DNA of 64,000 bases from Actinorhabdospora filicis. GTDB lineage: Bacteria > Actinomycetota > Actinomycetes > Mycobacteriales > Micromonosporaceae. The stretch covers positions 62,001 through 126,000 of the forward strand of contig NZ_BSTX01000003.1 in NCBI RefSeq assembly GCF_030269765.1, given 5' to 3'. Within the stretch, counting starts at the first letter, position 1. Each line of letters opens with the position of its first letter. Shown here piece by piece: positions 16,489-24,122 of the stretch. The notes under the pieces were generated by a model. That model was not told where the DNA came from and ran no database searches. It saw only the letters and a program-made list of their open reading frames with translations. A program made the position numbers and the translations under genes.

Positions 16489-17048
16489 CCGCGCTCGCAT
16501 GTCACATCGAGTGCCGTACCGCGGATCAGCGTGTCTCGCAGGCCGGCCGGGTCGCCGAGTTTCAGTGGGCCGGGACGAACCCGCATCAAGGCGATGTGCC
16601 CGCAGAGGCTGGGGGCACCCGCGGTGTTCACGGCGGGGACCGGTTCGGCCGCCGCGATCTCGTCGGCGCATCCGAGGTTCCCTGGCGCGCAATCGAACCA
16701 GCGGCCCTCGGGCACCGCCGCGCTCAGCAGGGCGGTCTCGCCTTGCTGAGCGTAGATTCCGCGCCGCAGACCCCACAGTTCGCCGCCGGTCGCCTCCCGT
16801 TCCGTCAACAACGTCAGCGCGCCATCGGCCCCAACGCGGTAGGCGACGATGAGGGAGGCGGTCGAGGCCGTTCTGAAGAACGTCCAGGCCTGAGGCCAGA
16901 CGGTGTTCAGCGGACTGTTCCCGAACAAGCCCGTGAACTGCGACGCTATGGTGGCGACCAGCAGAACCGAGAAGAACGACATCGCGAACCGGAACGTCCG
17001 GCTCGCCGGCCGATCGCCATCTTCGGTCGATGTCTCGGACACGTCCAT
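16485..17048 (-). CDS. SdpA-family antimicrobial peptide maturation protein
   Basis: A 187-residue protein with one N-terminal membrane anchor (about residues 20-40, RFAMSFFSVLLVATIASQF), then the SdpA-type signature NTVWPQAWTFFRTAS. The extracytoplasmic part holds four Cys (WFDCAPGNLGCADE, SLCGHI and a C-terminal C), which could form disulfides. In the known SDP system SdpA acts with SdpB in toxin maturation. Its immediate partner here is the SdpB-family gene (4-bp overlap) and, 12 bp upstream, a 47-residue membrane peptide. No full-length SdpC-like precursor is seen. It shares a divergent promoter region with the radical SAM peptide operon. Confidence 0.8.
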   Translation of the reverse strand: MDVSETSTEDGDRPASRTFRFAMSFFSVLLVATIASQFTGLFGNSPLNTVWPQAWTFFRTASTASLIVAYRVGADGALTLLTEREATGGELWGLRRGIYAQQGETALLSAAVPEGRWFDCAPGNLGCADEIAAAEPVPAVNTAGAPSLCGHIALMRVRPGPLKLGDPAGLRDTLIRGTALDVTCERG

Positions 17049-17060
17049 GCGGAGCCGGAT

Positions 17061-17204
17061 CTAGTCGTCCCCGTCGATCACCGTGGGTACGGGATCATTC
17101 TGTGGACCATCGCCACCCGTCGACCCGAGTCCGCCGCCGATGGCGAACAACGCCAGGACCACGAACGCGAGAAGCGCGCCATAGAGAGCCGGACGCTTCA
17201 TCAT
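17061..17204 (-). CDS. 47-residue single-TM peptide, first gene of the Sdp-type operon
   Basis: A short peptide starting MMKRPALYGALLAF, with one hydrophobic helix (about 7-29), a GGGLGSTGG linker and an acidic tail ending VIDGDD. It has no cysteine. GAGGTG lies 4-6 bases before the paired ATGs at 17204/17201. It precedes the SdpA-family gene by 12 bp. It could be a peptide substrate of SdpAB, an immunity peptide, or a structural partner; the sequence does not decide. Codon bias matches the neighbours, supporting a real gene. Confidence 0.6.
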   Translation of the reverse strand: MMKRPALYGALLAFVVLALFAIGGGLGSTGGDGPQNDPVPTVIDGDD

Positions 17205-17263
17205 CACCTCATCCGCTGATTCGGCACGGGCCTGTCCCGCGCCGTGATGATCTTGCCCCGGCA

Positions 17264-17391
17264 CGCTACTCGTTCGCTACTCGTGGCTTGAATCGCGCCC
17301 TCGGGCCGATCCGGTTCCAGACCTCGCGATCACTCTGCCGGAAGCGTCGGTAGCGGCTTGAGTTCGCACGAGTAGCGGCGTCTTCCATGAT
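17264..17391. promoter_or_regulatory. Divergent promoter region with SARP-like phased repeats
   Basis: CGCTACTCGT occurs at 17264-17273 and 17275-17284, an exact 11-bp period. On the other side GTAGCGGC occurs at 17350-17357 and 17372-17379, a 22-bp period, and ACGAGTAGC (17368-17376) is the reverse complement of the first repeat. The core CGCTAC/GTAGCG thus appears four times, two copies facing each operon. SARP proteins bind direct repeats with 11- or 22-bp spacing close to the -10 element. A CATGAT at 17386-17391 is a possible -10 for the rightward operon. The link to the SARP gene at 11443 is inference. Confidence 0.6.
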
Positions 17392-17485
17392 CGATCCCCG
17401 GACCGCGGCCGCCCGCCGCGGATCGAACGCATCGGATGCCCGACGTGCCCGCCGATGCCCGAACAGGGGAAGGAGGAATCGGCAG

Positions 17486-17575
17486 ATGATCAACCTCGTG
17501 ACGTCCACGTGGAACTCGGATGACTTCGAGATGGCCAATGACGTGAAGAACGTCGGCTGCGGTTCTCTTTGCTAG
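17486..17575 (+). CDS. 29-residue putative RiPP precursor peptide
   Basis: A very short gene with an excellent AAGGAGGA ribosome site 7-9 bases before the ATG at 17486. The peptide begins MINLVTSTWNSDDFEMAND and ends VGCGSLC, so the only two cysteines form a C-terminal CxxxC. It stands directly upstream of a radical SAM/SPASM enzyme, separated by a strong hairpin, the usual layout for a RiPP precursor made in excess over its maturase. Sulfur-to-carbon (thioether) crosslinking of one or both Cys, or C-C bond formation at Trp or Phe, are possible. Not recognised as a known precursor family. Confidence 0.7.
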   Translation: MINLVTSTWNSDDFEMANDVKNVGCGSLC

Positions 17576-17591
17576 AGCCGCCACGGCCGCC

Positions 17592-17627
17592 GGGTTGGCG
17601 CGGCGCCGAACAGTGCCGCGCCGACCC
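17592..17627 (+). terminator. Hairpin between precursor peptide and maturase genes
   Basis: GGGTTGGCGCGGC (17592-17604) pairs with GCCGCGCCGACCC (17615-17627) over 13 positions with one G-T wobble and a 10-base loop. No T-tract follows. Placed between a peptide gene and its probable modifying enzyme, it is best read as a partial terminator or mRNA-stabilising stem that favours precursor over enzyme. Confidence 0.65.
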
Positions 17628-17676
17628 CCGATCCCACATGCCCAGGGTCGTCCGCCCAGTCTCGAAGGAAACGCGC

Positions 17677-19050
17677 ATGCCCGAACGCAAGAGCGACTAT
17701 GTCCATGTCTCCGACGGCACCTATGTCACCGGGGGCGGTGACGAGCTTCGGATGCTCTTCGCCACCCGTACCGCGTCCGCCGTGGCCGTTCCGGCTCCCG
17801 TCGCACAGGCCCTGATCGACGGCCGGATCGGCGACATCGCACCCGATGTCGCCGAGGGCCTGCGTCAGGTGGAGGCACTCGTGCCCGCCGATGAGCCGGA
17901 GCTGGGGACTGTGCTGTCCCGGCAGCGGGCCGCCGCCAAGAAGACCGATCGGCTCACCTACGTCCTGCTGCCGACCTCCTACTGCAATATGGGGTGCGGC
18001 TATTGCGGGCAGGAGCACCTTCGCGGCCGGCTCACCCAGGACCATCGGCAGGCGGTCGTGGACCGGGTGCTCGCCGGCCTGGCCGAGCCGTCCACGCAGC
18101 GGGTCCGCGTGGTCTGGTTCGGTGGCGAGCCGATGGTCGGGTACGCGGTCATCCGGAGCCTGTCGGAGAAGTTCGTCGCCGAGGCCGAGCGGCTGGGCAA
18201 ACGATATGACGCCCACATCGTCACCAACGGCTCGCTGCTGAACCTGGAAAAGGTGCGTGTGCTGCACCACGAGTGCCGGGTCCGCCGATTCGACATCACC
18301 CTCGACGGGCCGGCGCGCATCCATGATGTGCACCGCCCGCTGAAGAACGGCAAGAAGTCGTTCGACCACATCACCTCGACCTTGCAGGAGGTCCTCGCCG
18401 CCGATGACCTCGCCGGGATGCAGCTGGTTCTGCGCACCAATGTCGACGTCCAGAACATCGAATGGGTCGATGAGTACCTCGACACGATCGCCGGACTCGG
18501 GTTCGCCACCGACCGGGTCTTCATGAACGTCGCCCCGGTCTACTCCTGGGGCAATGACGTATCGGCGCTGGAGCTCGAACGCGCGAAGTTCGCGGCCAGG
18601 GAGATCGAGTGGATGCGCAGAATGCGCGACCTCGGCCTGCGGTTCGACGTGGTTCCCCGCCATGTGGTGGGCGCGCTGTGCACGGCCGTCACCAAGTCGA
18701 AGGAGATCATCAGCAGCACCGGCAACGTATTCTCCTGCTCGGAGTACCCGCTGCTGCCCGAACACGAGGCCGGTGGCGGTCTGGGAAAGGTCACGTCGCT
18801 TCCGCTGATGGTCCGGCGCCCGGACGGGCCCTTCGACGACTGGCACAACGCGGTCGAGTCCGGGGAGACGCCCTGTCAGAAGTGCCGTATGTACCCGATC
18901 TGCGGTGGCGCGTGCCCCAAGCAATGGCGTGAGGGTAACGTCCCATGCCCCTCCTACAAGTACAACATGCAGGAACGATTCGACTTGATCGCCGAACTCA
19001 ACGGGCTGAGCCCGAAACCGCCTGTCGCCGTCGGGGCGTCGTCCACATGA
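17677..19050 (+). CDS. Radical SAM/SPASM peptide maturase
   Basis: A 457-residue enzyme. The [4Fe-4S]-SAM motif is CNMGCGYC (C103-x3-C107-x2-C110), followed by WFGGEPM (the GGEP SAM contact) and HIVTNGSLL. A C-terminal SPASM-type auxiliary cluster region contains FSCSEYP (C354) and CQKCRMYPICGGACPKQW (C400, C403, C409, C413), then another Cys about 11 residues on. Such proteins install thioether, C-C or related crosslinks in RiPP precursors. The ~100-residue N-terminal domain may bind the leader. The ATG at 17677 has AAGGAA upstream; the frame is open from 17569 but that part covers the hairpin. Substrate is presumably the 29-residue peptide. Confidence 0.9.
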   Translation: MPERKSDYVHVSDGTYVTGGGDELRMLFATRTASAVAVPAPVAQALIDGRIGDIAPDVAEGLRQVEALVPADEPELGTVLSRQRAAAKKTDRLTYVLLPTSYCNMGCGYCGQEHLRGRLTQDHRQAVVDRVLAGLAEPSTQRVRVVWFGGEPMVGYAVIRSLSEKFVAEAERLGKRYDAHIVTNGSLLNLEKVRVLHHECRVRRFDITLDGPARIHDVHRPLKNGKKSFDHITSTLQEVLAADDLAGMQLVLRTNVDVQNIEWVDEYLDTIAGLGFATDRVFMNVAPVYSWGNDVSALELERAKFAAREIEWMRRMRDLGLRFDVVPRHVVGALCTAVTKSKEIISSTGNVFSCSEYPLLPEHEAGGGLGKVTSLPLMVRRPDGPFDDWHNAVESGETPCQKCRMYPICGGACPKQWREGNVPCPSYKYNMQERFDLIAELNGLSPKPPVAVGASST

Positions 19051-19093
19051 GACGCAGGGCTCTCGGCCCGGTCGGCACCGCCGGGTGCCGCCG

Positions 19094-20446
19094 ATGATGA
19101 TCAACCGTGACTACACCAGGCTGTGGTTCGGTCAGGTCGCCTCGGCGATGGGCGACACTGTCTTCAGTACGGGCCTGCTCATCTGGATCGGCAACGACCT
19201 CTTTCGCGGGGACCAGCGCGCTCCGCTGGTCTCCAGCGTCTTCATGGTCATGGTCTCGCTGACCGTCATCGTCGTCGGTCCGGCGGCGGGAGTCTTCGTC
19301 GAGCGCTGGAACAAGCGCCGTGTCATGCTGGCCACCGATCTCATCCGCGCCGGTCTGATGGTGGTGTTCGCGGCCTTCGCCATCGGTGTCGGCGCGCTCG
19401 GCCTGTCCAAGCCGCCCATGTGGCTTCTGGCGGTGATGGCCGTTCTGGTGGTCGGCAACACGGCCGTCGCCCAGTTCTTCGCGCCGGCGCGGTTCGTCCT
19501 CATCCGGGACGTCGTGCCAGAGGACAAGCGGGGCCGGGCGTCGGGTTACGGGCAGACCTCGCAGGCGATCCTGGCCATCGTCGGTCCCACGCTGGCCGTC
19601 GGCATCGTGGGGATCGTCGGGATCGGCTACGCCCTGGTGTTCAACGCCGCGACCTTCGTCTTCTCCTTCTTCGCGATCAGGGCCGTCGGCCGCACCACGG
19701 AGCCGCCGGCCGGATCGGGAACCGGGGGAGACGGTGCCGGTGAGCGGCGCGGATTCAGAAGCGAGTTCACGACCGGGATCTCCTGGATTCTGCGCAGCCG
19801 GCCCATGAGGGCGATCCTCGTCATGATCGCGATGGCGACCCTCGGCGCCGGCGCGCTGAACGCGCTGGAGCTGTACTTCGTGCAGCGCAACCTCCACGCG
19901 GCGGTGGGCTGGCTCGCGGTCGTCAACGTGTGTTTCGGCGCCGGAGTCCTCGTCGGGGCCTTCTTCGGCGGGCGGCTCGGTGACCGGTACGCGCACGCCA
20001 CCCTCGTGTGGAGCAGCCTGGCGGCGTTCGGCGGGCTGTACGTGATCTACTCGCGCGTCGGCTCTCCGTGGGCGGCGTCGGCGATCAACCTCGGCCTGGG
20101 CATCGCCCTGGGCGTCTTCAACACGACGTTGTTCCCGCTCATCCAGGACCTCGTCCCGCGCGATCTGCTCGCCCGCGTCGGCGCGGTCATCAACCCGGTC
20201 AACAGCACGGCGAGCCTGATGTCGATCAGCCTGAGCGGCGTCCTGGTCAGCACCGTCCTTAGTGGATTGGACGTGGAGATCGGTGGCCTGGTCTTCACCG
20301 AGATCGACACCATCTTCACCGTCGGTGGCCTGCTCTGCCTGGGGTCGGCGCTCTATGCCGCACTGCACCTGAAGCGGCGAGCGGGCGATGCGCGGGCCGA
20401 GGGTGAGGTGCCGGTCGCGGCCGGCCGGGAGGCGGGGCCGTCGTGA
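19094..20446 (+). CDS. MFS transporter, EntS/macrolide-exporter type
   Basis: A 450-residue membrane protein with about 12 transmembrane segments. It begins INRDYTRLWFGQVASAMGDTVFSTGLLIWI, the usual N-terminus of the drug/siderophore exporter branch of MFS. ERWNKRRVMLATDLIRAGLM is the motif A-like loop, and FAPARFVLIRDVVPEDKRGRASG is a second conserved block. It lies 43 bp after the radical SAM gene and overlaps the next gene by 4 bp, so it is probably the exporter of the mature peptide or the self-resistance pump. GTG 19085 and ATG 19097 are alternative starts. Specificity is inferred from position only. Confidence 0.85.
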   Translation: MMINRDYTRLWFGQVASAMGDTVFSTGLLIWIGNDLFRGDQRAPLVSSVFMVMVSLTVIVVGPAAGVFVERWNKRRVMLATDLIRAGLMVVFAAFAIGVGALGLSKPPMWLLAVMAVLVVGNTAVAQFFAPARFVLIRDVVPEDKRGRASGYGQTSQAILAIVGPTLAVGIVGIVGIGYALVFNAATFVFSFFAIRAVGRTTEPPAGSGTGGDGAGERRGFRSEFTTGISWILRSRPMRAILVMIAMATLGAGALNALELYFVQRNLHAAVGWLAVVNVCFGAGVLVGAFFGGRLGDRYAHATLVWSSLAAFGGLYVIYSRVGSPWAASAINLGLGIALGVFNTTLFPLIQDLVPRDLLARVGAVINPVNSTASLMSISLSGVLVSTVLSGLDVEIGGLVFTEIDTIFTVGGLLCLGSALYAALHLKRRAGDARAEGEVPVAAGREAGPS

Positions 20447-21504
20447 CTCCCGCCAACGGCCCCATGTCGTGGCTGGGATTCCTCTCCCCGGAAGATCCCG
20501 TTCGCCACCTCGGTCCGGCCGAACTCGAAGCCGCCCTGCTCGAAGGCCTGGGGTCGGCCGACGACGAAGCCGCCTTCGCGGCGGCGAACCGCCTGGCGCT
20601 TGAGGCGTTCCGCGCCGGTTCGCAGGCGACGACCACCGGCATCTGCGAAAGACAGATCGCCTACGCGATGGCGGTCTTCCAGCGGCACGGCGACGCGCGC
20701 ATCATGGCCTTCGGGCTGCAACCGGCCATCAACCTGCTGCGCATGCACGGCTACGCGGGAGACCTGGCCGCGAGCATGGACGCCCTGCGCGCGCTGGAGA
20801 CGATCGCCGACGGAGCACCGGCACGCGTCTTCGGCCTCGACGTTCCCCCGGAGCTGGCGGCCTCCCGCGGCAAGTGGGCCGTGGTCATGCGCAAGCTGGC
20901 CCGCAGCACCTGCCTGGTCGAGTCGGCGAAGATCCGCTGGCGGCGTGGCCGCATCGCCGAGATGATCGAAGAATCCCGGCGCATGCTGGCGAAATGGCCG
21001 TACGTCACCAGCACCGGGCCCTTCCACGCGTCCGAGGCCGCCCTGCTCGCCGGGGTGGGTGATCACGGGGACCATGTGGGCAAACCCGGAGTCGCGCCCA
21101 TGCTGCGGCGCATCGGCGACATCCATCGGCTCGCGCACTCCGTGTCGGCCGTATCGGAGACCGCATTCGACCTCGCAGTACGTCTGCACGAGACCCGGCA
21201 CATCGGGCGGCAGGCGACGCCGTCGAGCGCGACCGCCCGGCAGCTCGCCTCCATCGGTGACTCCTTCTTCCGGCTCGGGAACCACCCTCACGGCACCACG
21301 TGCTTCGGTGAGGCGCACGATCTCGCCGTCGAGTTCGATCCCAGGCTCGCCGGTCTCATCCGGGACCGCTGGTCGGCCCATGCCGGGCTCTCCGCGGTGC
21401 CTCCGCGAAGGGAGACCGCTTCACTCGACGCGGCCCGGCTGACCCGGTTGGCCGCCATCGCGGCAGGTCGTCTGGATCCGGGCGGTTCTCGACCGGGCGG
21501 GTGA
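20443..21504 (+). CDS. Unknown 353-residue helical protein of the peptide cluster
   Basis: A soluble, mostly alpha-helical protein with no signal peptide, membrane segment or catalytic motif that I recognise. Its GTG start overlaps the exporter stop by 4 bp, so it belongs to the same operon. Repeated helix pairs around LEAFRAGSQATTTGICERQIAY, AASMDALRALETIADG and a later SFFRLGNHPHGTTCFGEAHDLA hint at a TPR-like solenoid. The latter resembles tetratricopeptide units in some regulators. Possible roles are leader binding, regulation or a distant tailoring enzyme; none is shown. A 10-bp gap separates it from the convergent PP2C gene. Confidence 0.75.
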   Translation: MTPANGPMSWLGFLSPEDPVRHLGPAELEAALLEGLGSADDEAAFAAANRLALEAFRAGSQATTTGICERQIAYAMAVFQRHGDARIMAFGLQPAINLLRMHGYAGDLAASMDALRALETIADGAPARVFGLDVPPELAASRGKWAVVMRKLARSTCLVESAKIRWRRGRIAEMIEESRRMLAKWPYVTSTGPFHASEAALLAGVGDHGDHVGKPGVAPMLRRIGDIHRLAHSVSAVSETAFDLAVRLHETRHIGRQATPSSATARQLASIGDSFFRLGNHPHGTTCFGEAHDLAVEFDPRLAGLIRDRWSAHAGLSAVPPRRETASLDAARLTRLAAIAAGRLDPGGSRPGG

Positions 21505-21514
21505 GCCGCGAGGG

Positions 21515-22270
21515 CTAACCCCGCCACAACCTCCACCACCGCCGCCTCTCCGCCGCGCCCTCCACCACGTCGCCCACCACCACCGTCACGTTGTCCGGGC
21601 CGCCGCCCTCCAGGGCGAGGCGCACCAGTCGCCGGGCGCATTCCTCCACCGTGCCGCCCTCGGCGAGGGCCTCCTCCAGCGCGTCCGGGGGGACGGCGTC
21701 GGGGAGGCCGTCGCTGCACACGATGTAGCGCTCGCCGGGGTGGGCGGTGATGGTGCGGACGTTGACCTGGACGGGTTCGCCCTGGAGGACCTTGGTGACG
21801 AAGGAGCGGTGGGGGTGGTCGAAGACGTCGTCGGGGGTGATGGTGCCCTTGTCGACGAGCATCTGGACGTAGGTGTCGTCCCTGGTGAGCCGGGTGACCT
21901 CGCCGTTGTGGACGCGGTAGGCGCGGGAGTCGCCGACGTGGGCGATGGTGAGGCTGGAGCCGGACAGCAGGAGGGCGGTCAGGGTGGTGCCCATGCCGAC
22001 GATGGCGGGGTTGTCGGCGCCGGCGGCGCGGATGGCGTCGTTGGCGCGGTCGGCGGCCGCGCGGAGGTCGTCGGCCATGGTGACGGGGTCCTGGGCGCGG
22101 TCGAGGGGGGCGATGGCGGTGATGGTCAGGGAGCTGGCGACCTCACCGGCCTCGGCGCCGCCCACGCCGTCGGCGACGGCGAGGAGGTGGCGACCGGCGT
22201 GCATCGCGTCCTCGTTGTTGGCGCGGACGAGACCGTCGTGGGTGAGCGACGAGTACTTCCAGGACATCAT
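21515..22270 (-). CDS. PP2C-type Ser/Thr protein phosphatase
   Basis: A 251-residue cytosolic PPM phosphatase. Metal-binding motifs are clear: THDGLVRANNEDA near the N-terminus, LLAVADGVGGAEAGEVAS, GMGTTLTALLL, IAHVGDSRAYRV, IVCSDGLPDAV and GGPDNVTVVV. It dephosphorylates Ser/Thr-phosphorylated proteins and usually opposes PknB-type kinases. The C-terminus ends in a basic, Trp-rich tail (RRRWWRLWRG) with no membrane segment. Length is that of the minimal PstP/Stp catalytic core. Divergent from a LuxR regulator, with a small palindrome between them. Its kinase partner is not in the window. Confidence 0.92.
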   Translation of the reverse strand: MMSWKYSSLTHDGLVRANNEDAMHAGRHLLAVADGVGGAEAGEVASSLTITAIAPLDRAQDPVTMADDLRAAADRANDAIRAAGADNPAIVGMGTTLTALLLSGSSLTIAHVGDSRAYRVHNGEVTRLTRDDTYVQMLVDKGTITPDDVFDHPHRSFVTKVLQGEPVQVNVRTITAHPGERYIVCSDGLPDAVPPDALEEALAEGGTVEECARRLVRLALEGGGPDNVTVVVGDVVEGAAERRRWWRLWRG

Positions 22271-22304
22271 GGGTTAGAGCCTGCCGATGAGGCGCCGCCC
22301 GCGT

Positions 22305-22326
22305 CCATACGTACTTGTGCGTATGG
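22305..22326. promoter_or_regulatory. Inverted repeat between PP2C and LuxR genes
   Basis: CCATACG (22305-22311) and CGTATGG (22320-22326) are perfect inverted 7-mers separated by 8 bp, centred between the divergent genes. It could be an operator for the adjacent LuxR-type protein or another dimeric regulator. Confidence 0.45.
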
Positions 22327-22333
22327 TGGCCTG

Positions 22334-24118
22334 GTGACGATGGTGGGTCGCGACCGGCAGCTCGCGGCGGTCACCGGCGCGTGGACGCGGGTGCGCGCCA
22401 CCGGGGCCGGGCACGCGGTGGTCATCACCGGCGACCCCGGCACGGGCAAGACGGCGCTGGTGGAGTCCGCGCTGGACGCCGCCCGGCCCGCGACCGTCCT
22501 GCGCGGTCGCGCCCGCACGATCGGCCCCGCGCCCTACGACTGGCTCGCCTCCGCCCTCGACGGGCACGACCTGGACGGCCTGCCCGCCTCGCCGCAGGCC
22601 CTCGCGTGGCTCACCCAGCGGCCCAGCGGGCAGCGTGTGGCGCCGGGGACGTTGTTGCGCGCGGCCGTGGACGTCGTCCGGCACCGTGTCGGGGACGGCC
22701 CGGGCGTACTGGTGGTGGAGGACCTGCACGACCTGGACCCCGCCAGCCTCGATCTGGTCGCCGAGCTCGCCACCGCCGACAATCTGCCCGCCCTCATTCT
22801 CATAACGAGCCGCCCGCCGAAAGGGCACGCGTCGAAGGTCCTGGCCAGGCTGTCGGCGGCGACGCGGTGTCACCTGGGGCCGCTCACGCCCGCCGACACC
22901 GCCGAGCTGCTGGGCGCCACGCGCGAGTACACGCCTGAGACCGTGATGCGCGTCCATCACCGCACCGGCGGCAACCCGCGCTGGCTGAGCGAGCTGATGA
23001 CGGCGGTGGACAGCGGTGAGCTCGCCTCGCCCACCGCGCCGCTGCCGGCGTACCTGGCCGCGCTGGCCGCCGAGGAGGGCGGGGAGGCGCCCATCGTGGC
23101 CGAGGCGCGCGGTGACAGGCCCGGGCAGAAGTCGCCGAAGGCGGCGGCGCTGGACGCCTTCGCGCGCGGCCATTACACGCGCGCGCTGGCCGCCGTCCGC
23201 CGCTGGCACGACGCCACCACCGGCGCCGAGCGTGTGGAGGCGCTGCGTGTGCGCGCCGACCTGTGCGTCCACCACGGGCGCGCAGACGTGCAGCACCGGC
23301 TGCTGGAGGCCATCGCCCCGCGCGTGCCGCCGCAGGGGCGCGTCGCCTACCTGACGAGTCTCGGGCTGGCCGCGCTGGCGGCCGAGCGGCCCGCCGAGGC
23401 GGTCGGCTGGGCCGAGCAGGCCCTGGATCTGGCGCCCGAGCCGGAGCCGGACGCGCTCACGGTGCTGGGGCGGGCCACGCCGGATCCCGAGCGCGGGGCG
23501 GCGCTGCTGTCGGCGGCGCGCCGCTACGCCGCCGCCCGGCGTGACCCGATCGCGTTCGGGCGGGCGGTGGTGGCGCTGGCTGTGGTGCGGGCGAGTGGGA
23601 AGGACGCGCACCGGGTGCTGGAGGAGGCGGCCGCGACGCTGGACCGGCACGGGCTCACCGCGCGCGGGGGTCCGCTGGTCACCGCCGCCGTGCTCGCCTC
23701 GCTGACCGAGGACCCGCTCGCCGCCGAGGAGCGGGCGACCGCGCGGCTGCCGATCGAGACCGATCCGGCCGAGCGGGCGCTGCTGACCGCCATCGCCGGG
23801 CGGCTGGCCTTCGCGCGCGGTGACCACGACAAGGCCGCGCGGATGCGGGAGCGGCTGGCGGGGTCCACGATGGACCAGCCGCGGGTGCGCCGGGAGGCGC
23901 AGGCCCTCGACGGGCTGTTCGCCGATCCGCTGACCGCGCGGGAGCGGGAGGTCGTGCGCTGCCTGACCGAGGGGCTCACCAACCAGCAGATCGCCACCCG
24001 GCTGGGGATCTCGGTGCGGACGGTGACGGTGCACGTGTCGAACCTGCTGCGCAAGACCGGTACCGCCTCGCGGACCGAGGCCGCGCTGTGGGCGGTGCAT
24101 CAGGGACTGCACACTTAG
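22334..24118 (+). CDS. LuxR-family regulator with AAA ATPase domain
   Basis: A roughly 594-residue regulator of the large ATP-binding LuxR (LAL) kind, shorter than the typical 900. It has an N-terminal P-loop VVITGDPGTGKTALVESAL, a Walker B-like region VLVVEDLHDLDPASLDLV, a helical middle, and a C-terminal LuxR helix-turn-helix: LTAREREVVRCLTEGLTNQQIATRLGISVRTVTVHVSNLLRKTG (in several blocks). The start is GTG 22334 or ATG 22340; the frame is open further upstream but runs antisense through the PP2C gene. It probably activates genes in response to a ligand bound by the helical part; targets are unknown. Confidence 0.85.
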   Translation: MTMVGRDRQLAAVTGAWTRVRATGAGHAVVITGDPGTGKTALVESALDAARPATVLRGRARTIGPAPYDWLASALDGHDLDGLPASPQALAWLTQRPSGQRVAPGTLLRAAVDVVRHRVGDGPGVLVVEDLHDLDPASLDLVAELATADNLPALILITSRPPKGHASKVLARLSAATRCHLGPLTPADTAELLGATREYTPETVMRVHHRTGGNPRWLSELMTAVDSGELASPTAPLPAYLAALAAEEGGEAPIVAEARGDRPGQKSPKAAALDAFARGHYTRALAAVRRWHDATTGAERVEALRVRADLCVHHGRADVQHRLLEAIAPRVPPQGRVAYLTSLGLAALAAERPAEAVGWAEQALDLAPEPEPDALTVLGRATPDPERGAALLSAARRYAAARRDPIAFGRAVVALAVVRASGKDAHRVLEEAAATLDRHGLTARGGPLVTAAVLASLTEDPLAAEERATARLPIETDPAERALLTAIAGRLAFARGDHDKAARMRERLAGSTMDQPRVRREAQALDGLFADPLTAREREVVRCLTEGLTNQQIATRLGISVRTVTVHVSNLLRKTGTASRTEAALWAVHQGLHT

Positions 24119-24122
24119 GCCC

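Noticed and set aside
15544..17204. Complete SdpABC toxin operon
   Set aside because: No SdpC-like long precursor is visible in any frame nearby; only a 47-residue and a 29-residue peptide are candidates.
17387..17485. Upstream extension of the 29-residue peptide (33 more codons)
   Set aside because: The extension is Arg-rich with no ribosome site, while AAGGAGGA stands directly before the ATG at 17486.
17572..20368. Long minus-strand open frames opposite the radical SAM and exporter genes
   Set aside because: No start signal or known motif; the frames mirror codon positions of the plus-strand genes.
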